Shown here: one piece after another, positions 15,662 through 22,955 of the stretch
Numbering within the stretch: position 1 is the stretch's first letter
Layout: every line of letters starts with the position of its first letter
Virus record (IMG/VR): IMGVR_UViG_3300010160_000175
Location: 1-28,293 of that record
DNA length: 28,293 nucleotides
From: a virus
Strand: one strand, 5' to 3'
Made by a program: the position numbers and the translations under genes
Notes under the pieces: generated by a model
Database searches by the model: none
The model's input: the letters and a program-made list of their open reading frames with translations, nothing else
Told to the model about the DNA's origin: nothing

Positions 15662-15668
15662 GGTATAC

Positions 15669-17156
15669 ATGCCCTTCATAATCCCTAACGCTACCGATAT
15701 TGATGGCAGTAACTTTATTGCCCTTGACCAGTCTGAACCAGATTCTCTTGATTTTCAAATATTAGGAGATCGCTCAACTGGTGTGCTTACCAACTCTTCT
15801 GGAGTTATGGGTTGTAAAGTAGAAGTTGCAACTGGTGATTACACCATCGCTATTAGCGAAGGCTGGGTATCTATAAAAGGAGAAATATACCAAGTATCTA
15901 ATACTCCTCAAAAAGCTCTACCCGCAGTACCCTCATCAACTACATCTAGATTTGATGTAGTTCTTGTACGTTTAAACACAACTTCTAATACTGTTTCAAT
16001 TGTAATTTTATCTGGTACAGAAAGTAGCACTAACCCTACTTTTCCTAAAACATCGGATCGGTTAAGTACTCTAACTGGTTCCTATATAGAACCTGCAACT
16101 GATGTTGTTTTAGCTACTGTGTATCGAAACGCTTCTTCAGCCGTATCTAACGCTTGTATAGTAGACAAACGTGTAAACGTTCCCTCAAGCGTTAGTTTTA
16201 GAGGAAGCGCAATCCCCAATAACTCTATTGGAGGTAACGGTGATTTGTACTACAAGAATCCAACGGGTGCAGGTGCTTCTGGTGTTTACATCAAGAAAAA
16301 TGGGGTATGGGTAGAGCTACTCCTACAGTCAGAATCAGGTGCTGTAACTCCTATTGGTTCAATAATTATGTGGCCAAGTAACATAACTTCACCAAATGGT
16401 TCTGGTCCTACATTCTGGCTTGAGTGCAATGGACAGTATGTTTCTAACACAACATATAGTGTGTTAAAGGATTTGTTAACTACACAATACGGGGATTATG
16501 CTGGTTCAACTTTTAAACTACCTGATTTAACAAATAGGTTTATTCAAGGGTCAGTCTATGCAGGGTCTACTGGTGGAGCCGGATCAGCAACATTAATTGA
16601 AGCAAACTTACCAGGACATGCACATTCTTCTCCAGTACATACACATTCTGTTGGTGATCATACTCACTCTATAGGACATACTCATTCTCAAAAAGACACA
16701 GCTGAGGGTGGACAGCATTACCATACTGGTACAAAAACCCAAGATGGCATACCTGGTACTGGTGGGTTTGTTTCTAGAGTTACTAGTTATATAGCAGGTA
16801 CATTTGGCACTGTAGCTGGGAAAATAAAAGGAGTAACTGGATTTGTAATTCCACACTCACTGGGTGCTGATGGAGTTGCAGATGGGCTGTTTAATCAGTT
16901 TGAGCAACTTGACCTTGGAGCTTTAGGTAATTTACCAGTACAGGGAATGCAAGTACATTGGTCTTCACAAACTGCTGATTCTACAAACCATGTACACGCT
17001 ATGGTGTTTGACCCATACGTTGGGGATAGTTTAAAAAGTTCTGGTATTACTGGAGAAAACGCTGTATCAAATACTGGTAATGGTGCCGGAGCTAGTGCTT
17101 CTTTTAGTATCATTCCACCAAATATAACCATGCGTTGGTTTATACGCGCGTTATGA
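15669..17156 (+). CDS. Collar-domain fibre protein with His-rich metal-binding repeats
   Basis: A 495-aa protein. The open frame runs back to 15570, but ATG 15669 has GAGG just upstream and avoids a long overlap with the previous gene. Residues about 228-294 are a phage tail collar domain (GSIIMWP, FWLECNGQYVSN, YAGSTFKLPDLTNRFIQG). Six HxH motifs follow (317-319, 324-326, 331-333, 337-339, 350-352, 441-443). In T4 short and long tail fibres such His pairs bind metal ions along the trimer axis. The end IIPPNITMRWFIRA matches the usual finish of collar-type fibres. Unusually it lies between capsid and connector genes, so it could be a head fibre or a whisker rather than a tail fibre. Confidence 0.8.
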   Translation: MPFIIPNATDIDGSNFIALDQSEPDSLDFQILGDRSTGVLTNSSGVMGCKVEVATGDYTIAISEGWVSIKGEIYQVSNTPQKALPAVPSSTTSRFDVVLVRLNTTSNTVSIVILSGTESSTNPTFPKTSDRLSTLTGSYIEPATDVVLATVYRNASSAVSNACIVDKRVNVPSSVSFRGSAIPNNSIGGNGDLYYKNPTGAGASGVYIKKNGVWVELLLQSESGAVTPIGSIIMWPSNITSPNGSGPTFWLECNGQYVSNTTYSVLKDLLTTQYGDYAGSTFKLPDLTNRFIQGSVYAGSTGGAGSATLIEANLPGHAHSSPVHTHSVGDHTHSIGHTHSQKDTAEGGQHYHTGTKTQDGIPGTGGFVSRVTSYIAGTFGTVAGKIKGVTGFVIPHSLGADGVADGLFNQFEQLDLGALGNLPVQGMQVHWSSQTADSTNHVHAMVFDPYVGDSLKSSGITGENAVSNTGNGAGASASFSIIPPNITMRWFIRAL

Positions 17157-17308
17157 CAGAAAAACTGCCAAAACCAACTGGAACTCCTGACCAAATACGA
17201 ATTAGACGTATAACAAGTGTTGGGGCAATGCGCCCAGAACAACCAGCCATAAATCAACCTACACAAAAAACTGTTCCAGGTCAAGACTCCGCTGATACCC
17301 CTACTTGA
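17153..17308 (+). CDS. Small Pro-rich protein coupled to fibre gene (51 aa)
   Basis: ATG 17153 overlaps the collar-fibre stop as ATGA; the ORF ends at TGA 17306-17308. The peptide (MTEKLPKPTGTPDQIRIRR, then Pro/Gln/Thr-rich) is basic near the start and probably disordered. Small coupled ORFs after fibre genes sometimes encode fibre-assembly chaperones or attachment peptides. No family is recognised, and coding status rests on coupling and fit in the gap. Confidence 0.5.
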   Translation: MTEKLPKPTGTPDQIRIRRITSVGAMRPEQPAINQPTQKTVPGQDSADTPT

Positions 17309-17322
17309 GATAGACTGGATAT

Positions 17323-18123
17323 ATGGCAACACAGACAGATATTGAAATTATTGCAAGAACATATCTCAGGGATTTTCCTAAGTTCTTTCAAACATCCTTT
17401 GATGTTGTTGGTCGTACTTATGAATTGGACCATATTAACATCGACTCTGAGTCTTTATGGGTGGCTGTCTATGCTTCTGGCTCAGGAACGGCATCTGCAT
17501 TGACATCTTCTCAATATAGTATTGATGAACGTAATGGTATTTTACGATTAACTGGCACGTATTCTAGTAGCACTAAAGTTATGGTTGAAGGTTATTACTA
17601 TGAATGGGTTACCCCTACTGACCTTACTTTTTATGCTAAAAGAGCACTAGAAAAGCATTTGCATACTATTAATTTATCCGTAGAGCAACTATCGGATGTT
17701 GTTATTAATGCAATTGGTATTGCGGCTATTTGCGAGTCATTGTGGGCTCTAATGACCGAGTACAGTCGTGATATTGACGTTATTACTTCTGAATCTGTGC
17801 ATATCCCAGCCAGTCAGCGTTTTCGCATGGTTCAATCTTTGCTTTCCCAGTGGGAAGGTGAATACAGACGTCACGCTACATCACTTAACATTGGTTTTGA
17901 TAGACTTGAAGTCTTTAACCTTCGCCGTACTTCTAGATCCACCAACCGACTTGTACCTATTTACAAAGCTAAGGAACTTGGAGATTATTCACCTTTAGAA
18001 CGTCAATGGCCAGAAATTGATGAAGGTATTGTTAGCCCAGAAGTTAAGGGAGACAATCTACGTGAAGACGTGTATATAGACACTAACCCACCATCGGGTA
18101 CTACCACGAATTCGTTTTACTAA
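17323..18123 (+). CDS. Head-tail connector (adaptor) protein candidate
   Basis: A 266-aa protein first in the connector block. Its N-terminal part (IEIIARTYLRDFPKFFQTSFDVVGRTYELDH) and the SSQYSIDERNGILRLTG segment resemble phage proteins that follow the capsid and bind the portal. The middle is helical (FYAKRALEKHLHTINLSVEQ; IGIAAICESLWALMTEYSRD), and the C-terminal tail is extended and acidic. By order (capsid, this, stopper, completion, terminator, sheath) it should be the first ring below the portal. The family is assigned by position and pattern only. Confidence 0.6.
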   Translation: MATQTDIEIIARTYLRDFPKFFQTSFDVVGRTYELDHINIDSESLWVAVYASGSGTASALTSSQYSIDERNGILRLTGTYSSSTKVMVEGYYYEWVTPTDLTFYAKRALEKHLHTINLSVEQLSDVVINAIGIAAICESLWALMTEYSRDIDVITSESVHIPASQRFRMVQSLLSQWEGEYRRHATSLNIGFDRLEVFNLRRTSRSTNRLVPIYKAKELGDYSPLERQWPEIDEGIVSPEVKGDNLREDVYIDTNPPSGTTTNSFY

Positions 18124-18665
18124 TGAACCTTCATACTGAACTTTCCTTAATTAATAAACATTTTAATAAAAGGCATAAAGAATCCGGTTCAGAGTATCTA
18201 GTTTGGTATGAGTTTGTACCTTTGGGCGCTAGCGCAAGTTCTACAAGCATTTATGATGATGTGTATGACGAATCACCAGATGGTTATGGTGGTCGTAAAT
18301 ACAAAACAGGTGTGGTGTTGCCAGCACTACTTGCTTCGGAAACTGAAGATCAAAGAAGAGCTATTCCTGAAGGACGATTAACTTTAGAAACAATAAACTT
18401 GTTTATTCCTGTTAATGCCATGCGCAATGCTGGTATTGAAACAGTGTGGGAATACCGAAAGCATCTTAATGATATATTTTTGTACGATGGTAGATTTTTC
18501 TCAGTCTTCGATTATGCAGTTAGAGGTCGTGTAAAAGGTGAAGTATTTGTGCTTGTACAAGGACAAGAACTCTATGTTGACCAGGAGTTTGTGAACGACA
18601 ATAACTTTCCTGAACTGTCTTCTAATAACCTTCCATGGCCTGCATCATTACCTAAAATAGGCTAA
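18123..18665 (+). CDS. Head-closure (stopper) protein candidate
   Basis: A 180-aa protein starting at ATG 18123, sharing one base with the previous stop (TAATG). It has an N-terminal helix (HTELSLINKHFNKRHKE) and then a beta-rich core (GSEYLVWYEFVPLG; GRLTLETINLFIPVNAM; DIFLYDGRFFSVFDYAVRGR) as in small barrel-like stopper proteins that retain packaged DNA. It sits second in the connector block. Identity is inferred from gene order, size and predicted fold. Confidence 0.55.
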   Translation: MNLHTELSLINKHFNKRHKESGSEYLVWYEFVPLGASASSTSIYDDVYDESPDGYGGRKYKTGVVLPALLASETEDQRRAIPEGRLTLETINLFIPVNAMRNAGIETVWEYRKHLNDIFLYDGRFFSVFDYAVRGRVKGEVFVLVQGQELYVDQEFVNDNNFPELSSNNLPWPASLPKIG

Positions 18666-18675
18666 AATTGTTTTA

Positions 18676-18704
18676 GCTACAACGTGCGTTGTAGCATTCA
18701 ACGC
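18676..18704 (+). promoter_or_regulatory. Two mutually exclusive RNA hairpins
   Basis: GCTACAAC (18676-18683) pairs with GTTGTAGC (18688-18695) around a GTGC loop. GCGTTG (18686-18691), inside the first hairpin, also pairs with CAACGC (18699-18704). Only one can form at a time, and the second lies about 10 nt upstream of the Shine-Dalgarno of the 18726 gene. No U-run follows, so a terminator is unlikely. Confidence 0.45.
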
Positions 18705-18725
18705 CTAGAACTGTAAGGGGTCCCA

Positions 18726-19100
18726 ATGCCTGGGAAAACTGCATCAACATCTGCTTACAGCTCTAAACTTAAACCCAGTACCCCTCATGCAGTGCATCAC
18801 TTAATTGTTAGTTTAAATAAAGTTGAAAAAGCAATAAAAGCTGCAGTTAGGGCGTACCAAAGAAAAGTACGTAAAGAGGCCCAAAAGTCTTGGGGAGATG
18901 TTGCAAAAACTATAAATGTAACGTTTGATTACAAAACTATGCTTGTTAATATATATTCAAACCATCCTGATGCGGACATGCTAGAACACGGGTCTTTAGA
19001 GTCACCACCAAAACCCGTTATACGCATGGCAGCAATAGAGGCTCAAAAAGACCTTATTCCGTTAATTAAAGAACAGTTTATAAAAATAGGTCTTAAATAA
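18726..19100 (+). CDS. Tail completion / neck protein candidate
   Basis: A 124-aa basic protein with a helix rich in Lys/Ala (LNKVEKAIKAAVRAYQRKVRK), then a beta part (INVTFDYKTMLVNIYSNHP) and a segment LEHGSLESPPKPVIRMAA reminiscent of HK97 gp10-type neck proteins, in which a Glu-His/Gly element precedes Pro and the final helix. It has a strong Shine-Dalgarno-like AAGGGGT. It is linked to the next gene by TAATG. It would sit at the head-tail interface. Confidence 0.65.
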   Translation: MPGKTASTSAYSSKLKPSTPHAVHHLIVSLNKVEKAIKAAVRAYQRKVRKEAQKSWGDVAKTINVTFDYKTMLVNIYSNHPDADMLEHGSLESPPKPVIRMAAIEAQKDLIPLIKEQFIKIGLK

Positions 19101-19798
19101 TGACTAATAAGGGATTCCTTCTTGCAGAAGATGCTGCTGTAAAAACAAGATTTAGCAATCTAACCGTTTCCGATGACCGTAATCAAGAGAGACAAGTACA
19201 GGTATTTTTTAGGTATCCAGAAGGTGAAACCGAAAAAGCTTACCCGTTTATAACCGTAGAAATGATTGGAATGTCTCATGACACTAGGAGACAGCTTTCA
19301 GAAACAACTTATTACTACAGTAATTCCGCCTCAGCATCTAATAGCCCTGCGTATGTCAATTACTACCCTTCAGAATTAAAAGCTAGTGAATTGGCTGCTA
19401 TGGTTACAAACACCACGGGCCTTAAGGTACATTCATTTATTCCGGTCACTTTAGTGTACCAAGTAACTACCTATACTAGGACTGCCCTACATGATCGACA
19501 GTTATCTAGTAAAATATTAAGACGAGTAGTACCATTTAGACAAGGATTTATTGAAATCCCAGAGGATGGTACAATTCGAAGATTTGATCTTATGTCATGG
19601 AACCCATCAGACCTCCTTGACAGAGAAGCAGGATATCGCAAACGTATTTTTAGAAAAGTGTTTACAATACAAATGAATGCTGAAATAGCTGACACGGATC
19701 TTACTGTGTTCAAGAAAGTTGCTTCAGTTACAGGCTCTTTATCTGTAGACAACACTGATAGTTTTCCGTCAATAACCAACATTTTAGAGGAGTTTTAA
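19100..19798 (+). CDS. Tail terminator protein candidate
   Basis: A 232-aa protein starting at TAATG and ending one base before the sheath start. It begins GFLLAEDAAVKTRFSNLTV and contains the core VQVFFRYPEGETEKAYPFITVEMIG, a pattern seen in phage tail-terminator-like proteins (a beta sheet packed with helices). It also has a long segment with SKILRRVVPFRQGFIEIPEDG. A protein in this place normally caps the sheath-tube and joins the tail to the head. It is inferred from position plus the YPEGE-YPFITVEM pattern. Confidence 0.6.
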   Translation: MTNKGFLLAEDAAVKTRFSNLTVSDDRNQERQVQVFFRYPEGETEKAYPFITVEMIGMSHDTRRQLSETTYYYSNSASASNSPAYVNYYPSELKASELAAMVTNTTGLKVHSFIPVTLVYQVTTYTRTALHDRQLSSKILRRVVPFRQGFIEIPEDGTIRRFDLMSWNPSDLLDREAGYRKRIFRKVFTIQMNAEIADTDLTVFKKVASVTGSLSVDNTDSFPSITNILEEF

Positions 19799-21346
19799 AT
19801 GCCCACTTACCAAAACCCTGGTGTGTACGTAACAGAATCAGCTTTTGTCTCAAAGCCAAAGCAATCTAATGCGGCACGTTCAAGCGCTGCTTTTTTTGGA
19901 GAAGCCGCACGAGGACCTTCTACCGCTACTTTAATTAGCTCTTGGTCTGAGTATCGCACACTTTATGGAGAATTAAACCAATCCTATGATCTTGGATTTG
20001 CTGTTTATCATTACTTTTCAAATGGTGGTAAAGATGCATACATTACAAGAATCACTTCTAGTACAGCTGCTGCAGCTACTGTAACCGCAACCTATAGCCC
20101 TAACATTGGTGGGAGTGCTTCAGCTGTTGCTACGTTATTTACAGCTTCTGCAATAAGCAAGGGAACTTGGGGTAATGGTCTTACTTTGGAGTTTACTGCT
20201 GGAAATACCAAAGCTACTTCTACAGTAATGCCTTCCTTTAACCTAACGGTTAAACTTGATGGTATTGAAGTTGAACGTTGGAATGACCTTTCTCCAAATT
20301 CTGCAGATAACCGTTATCTTGTAACTATTTTGAATACGTATTCTATGTATATTAATAATGTTGTTATTGGTAACCCAGCACCTGTTGCAACTATTTCAAG
20401 TGGTACTAGCTCGGCATTTGCTTATAAAACTACTGCTACTTCGTTTAGTGGTGGAGTTGCTGGGTCAGCAGTACAGGCTTCAGACTATGTTGACGCTTTA
20501 CCAAAGCTTGATGCAGTTGAAGGTGTGTTACTCCTTAATGCTGTAAATAAGTCGGAATCAACAATCATTAACCCTTTTATTGCTAAGGCAGAAAGTCGTG
20601 GTGATAGTTTTGTTATTATTGACCCGTCAATGTCTGAAGTTGTCGTTGCAACCATTGGTGCCTCTATTGTTGGAGCATACTCAGTTTCAAACTATGCTGC
20701 TGTGTACTACCCACATTTGTTAATGCTTGATCCTTCAAAGACAGGTCCAGGAGCAGTAAAAGCAACTGCACCTGGTGGTGCTATAGCTGGCGCCTTTGTT
20801 AGAACCGAAATTGAAAGAGGTATTGCTAAAACACCAGCAGGTTTTAACGTAGGAATTAAAAATGCAATTGGTCTTGGAACACCTTTTACTGCAACTGAAA
20901 CTGGTACGTTGTACGGATCATATAACATAAACACTTTAAAGGCAATTCCTGGTGGTGGAATAGTTGTTAATGGCGGACGCACTCTAGATAAAAACGCTCC
21001 AGGCAAGTTTATATCTGCACGTCGTACTTTGAACTACTTGAAGCAAGCTCTTAAAGATGCAACAGCTTACGCTGTATTTGAGCCTAACGATGAAAGATTG
21101 TGGAGCCAGCTTTCAATTGGTGTTTCATCTATGCTTGCTGAGTTTTGGCGCCAAGGTAATCTAAAGGGATCAACTCCAGCTGACGCATTTTATGTTAATT
21201 GTAGTTCATCAAACAACTCGGCAATCAGTGTAGACAATGGAGAAGTAAAAATTGAAGTTGGTGTTGCTCTGCAGTACCCAGCTGAATTTATAGTAATTAA
21301 CCTGTCCCAATGGACCGGTGGTTCAAACGCAATCGAAACTATCTAA
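19799..21346 (+). CDS. Contractile tail sheath protein
   Basis: A 515-aa protein of the phage sheath family. It opens with PGVYVTE (7-13), the family's signature start, followed by AFFGEAARGP and FAVYHYFSNGGKDAYITRI. The centre has extra beta-rich insertions (about 90-220). The C-terminal half carries the conserved sheath core (DAVEGVLLLNAVNKS; YPHLLMLDPSK; RTLNYLKQALKDATAYAVFEPN; VALQYPAEFIVINLSQW). It polymerises around the tube and contracts to drive it through the envelope. Its presence shows the phage has a myovirus morphology. A strong Shine-Dalgarno (GAGGAG, 19787 region) precedes ATG 19799. Confidence 0.95.
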   Translation: MPTYQNPGVYVTESAFVSKPKQSNAARSSAAFFGEAARGPSTATLISSWSEYRTLYGELNQSYDLGFAVYHYFSNGGKDAYITRITSSTAAAATVTATYSPNIGGSASAVATLFTASAISKGTWGNGLTLEFTAGNTKATSTVMPSFNLTVKLDGIEVERWNDLSPNSADNRYLVTILNTYSMYINNVVIGNPAPVATISSGTSSAFAYKTTATSFSGGVAGSAVQASDYVDALPKLDAVEGVLLLNAVNKSESTIINPFIAKAESRGDSFVIIDPSMSEVVVATIGASIVGAYSVSNYAAVYYPHLLMLDPSKTGPGAVKATAPGGAIAGAFVRTEIERGIAKTPAGFNVGIKNAIGLGTPFTATETGTLYGSYNINTLKAIPGGGIVVNGGRTLDKNAPGKFISARRTLNYLKQALKDATAYAVFEPNDERLWSQLSIGVSSMLAEFWRQGNLKGSTPADAFYVNCSSSNNSAISVDNGEVKIEVGVALQYPAEFIVINLSQWTGGSNAIETI

Positions 21347-21361
21347 CAAGGAGAATATACA

Positions 21362-21988
21362 ATGGCACGTTCAGCTGCTACAGATCCAGTACGTAACTTT
21401 AAATTTCAAGTAACTATAGTACCAACTGCTGGTACCCAGTTAGCAGCAACCCTCGCTGGTATCGGTGATTTGGGGTTTGCTGCTATGACTGGTGTTTCAG
21501 TACAACACCAAATGGTAGGTTACCGTGAAGGTGGAATGAATACTCATACCCATAAGCTAGTCGGCCAGTCTGACTTTGGCCCCATTACTTTTAGTCGTGG
21601 TGTTATTGCAGAACAAAGTCATTTATGGAAATGGTCTGAATTCCTACATTCATGGAATACTGCTACAGTTGGTGGTGCAGGTGGTGGTTCAAACTCTAAT
21701 GTTGCCAATGGTAATGATTACCGTTGTAATATTCTTGTCAAAGTGTTTGACCACCCTCACTCAGTAGGTACTTATCAAGAATCAGGAACAGTTAGTAGTG
21801 CGGCCAATAGTCTTGGTAAAGTTCGCTTAGCTATTAAAATGTTTGATTGCTGGCCTGGTGCTTTTCAACTAAGTGACCTTTCAGCAGGAGACTCTGGTAT
21901 TATTGTGCAACAACTTACGGTACACCATGAAGGATTTAAACTAGCATGGAATGCAACTGACATTGACGCGCTAACACAAGTAAACTAA
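21362..21988 (+). CDS. Tail tube protein (T4 gp19-like)
   Basis: A 208-aa protein following the sheath, as is standard for contractile tails. It opens with PVRNFKFQVTI, then the conserved VSVQHQMVGYREGGMNTHTHKLVGQSDFGPITFSRGVI (positions about 47-82), with the KLVGQSDFGPITFSRG strand pair typical of gp19 and Hcp-like tube subunits, and ends with DSGIIVQQLTVHHEGFKL. Hexameric rings stack to make the inner tube. A strong ACAAGGAGAATATACA leader precedes ATG 21362. Confidence 0.9.
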   Translation: MARSAATDPVRNFKFQVTIVPTAGTQLAATLAGIGDLGFAAMTGVSVQHQMVGYREGGMNTHTHKLVGQSDFGPITFSRGVIAEQSHLWKWSEFLHSWNTATVGGAGGGSNSNVANGNDYRCNILVKVFDHPHSVGTYQESGTVSSAANSLGKVRLAIKMFDCWPGAFQLSDLSAGDSGIIVQQLTVHHEGFKLAWNATDIDALTQVN

Positions 21989-22002
21989 ACTAAACATACA
22001 AG

Positions 22003-22026
22003 GAGTAATACAATGAGTAATACAAT
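22003..22026 (+). repeat. 12-bp tandem duplication across a start codon
   Basis: GAGTAATACAAT occurs twice in tandem (22003-22014 and 22015-22026). The first copy gives the end of the Shine-Dalgarno and the start of the ATG (22013); the second encodes residues 2-5. It is a probable slippage duplication in frame. Confidence 0.8.
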
Positions 22027-22807
22027 TGAAACTGAGTCTATGGACGAAATGTTCAAAGACCCAGCCCCTGTTATTGCCAACCCCGAATCAGTTATTGTTG
22101 AATTACAAAGAGGATTACTCAATCCTGCAACTGGTCAATGGCAAACTACGGCTGAAGTTAGAGAACTAAATGGCAAGGATGAAGAATTCTTAGCATCATT
22201 AGAAGGTAATAAAAACATTACGTATGCAATGTACGTTGGAACTATAGTAAGTCGTGCAACGGTTAGAATTGGTGACACTCTTATTAGGAACAATAAAAGT
22301 GTCATTGATGAGTTAATTACTGGTGATAGAGATACTTTGCTAGTTGCTATTCTTAGAGCTACTTACGGGCCGGAGCGTACTTTTAAATACCCTTGTGAAG
22401 CTTGTAAGACATCAAATGATGTAACTATCAATATTGAAGAAGACTTCCCAATTCAAACTACAACATTCAACCTTCGTGAACCATTTGACGTCACCCTTAA
22501 AAAAGGAGAAGTGCTTAAGTTTAAGCTTCCAGTAGGCTCAGATAATATTGCTATGTCAAAAGGTGAAAGTATTGCTCAACAGAGCACTTTGTTAATTAGT
22601 CGTTGTGTGGTTTGGAAAGACCACAAGGATAGCTTGTACAGTGAGGAGTGGGCTAAGAATCTTGGTCTGCAAGATCGCAATACCATTCTTTCTGCTATTC
22701 TAGGGCCAAAAGTAGGCCCCAAGCTTGGGGAGGTGAATACCCAGTGCGCTACTTGTAGCGCTGACATTGTAATAAATGTAGACTGGGTATCCCTTTTACT
22801 TGCCTGA
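22013..22807 (+). CDS. Zn-ribbon tail assembly chaperone / T4 baseplate-like protein
   Basis: A 264-aa protein with four Cys in two CxxC pairs (C128-C131, CEAC; C245-C248, CATC), a zinc ribbon interrupted by a 110-residue domain. The N-terminal region (VIVELQRGLLNP; AEVRELNGKDEEFL; VGTIVSRATVRIGD) and the RDTLLVAILRATYGPE segment resemble the T4_baseplate-type family and tail assembly chaperones. It lies between tube and tape measure genes, the chaperone's usual place. Ribosomes can read on into a second frame near the stop (see the entry at 22800), giving a longer form of about 313 aa. Confidence 0.7.
   Translation: MSNTIETESMDEMFKDPAPVIANPESVIVELQRGLLNPATGQWQTTAEVRELNGKDEEFLASLEGNKNITYAMYVGTIVSRATVRIGDTLIRNNKSVIDELITGDRDTLLVAILRATYGPERTFKYPCEACKTSNDVTINIEEDFPIQTTTFNLREPFDVTLKKGEVLKFKLPVGSDNIAMSKGESIAQQSTLLISRCVVWKDHKDSLYSEEWAKNLGLQDRNTILSAILGPKVGPKLGEVNTQCATCSADIVINVDWVSLLLA
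22790..22807 (+). other. Candidate programmed frameshift region
   Basis: In the zero frame the codons are TCC CTT TTA CTT GCC TGA. A +1 shift on CTT-T (the kind of slip used in bacterial release factor 2) or on TCC-C, or a -2 shift, would pass into the frame that stays open to 22955. The alternative frame is open only from 22782 to 22955, so any shift must happen in 22782-22807. Confidence 0.5.
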
Positions 22808-22955
22808 CTTAAAAGGTATATACTGGGAGTACGAAGGCGTAGCTACTGTTTACAAAGGGTTTAGTTTAGATGATATACGGGGCATGACTATACGTCAAAG
22901 AGACTTTTGGTTCCGTATGGCTAAATGGAGAATATCCGATGGAAGCAGTAGCTAA
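22800..22955 (+). CDS. Frameshift C-terminal extension of the chaperone
   Basis: In the +1 frame the DNA is open from 22782 to TAA 22953-22955. The encoded peptide (PDLKGIYWEYEGVATVYKG; FSLDDIRGMTIRQRDFWFRM; AKWRISDGSSS) is rich in aromatic and basic residues and looks like protein, not random sequence. There is no ribosome site and no ATG near its start; the only nearby starts are TTG 22800 and a late ATG. The stop shares a base with the tape measure start (TAATG), as at other real junctions here. The most likely reading is a gpG-gpGT type product made by frameshifting; independent initiation at TTG is less likely. Confidence 0.6.
   Translation: MPDLKGIYWEYEGVATVYKGFSLDDIRGMTIRQRDFWFRMAKWRISDGSSS

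Noticed and set aside
15570-15668. N-terminal extension of the collar-fibre ORF
   Set aside because: It overlaps the preceding gene by over 90 nt and reads as out-of-frame sequence; ATG 15669 has a better ribosome site and starts a protein-like sequence.
18676-18695. Hairpin as a rho-independent terminator
   Set aside because: No T-run follows on either strand, and it lies inside a block that must be co-transcribed.
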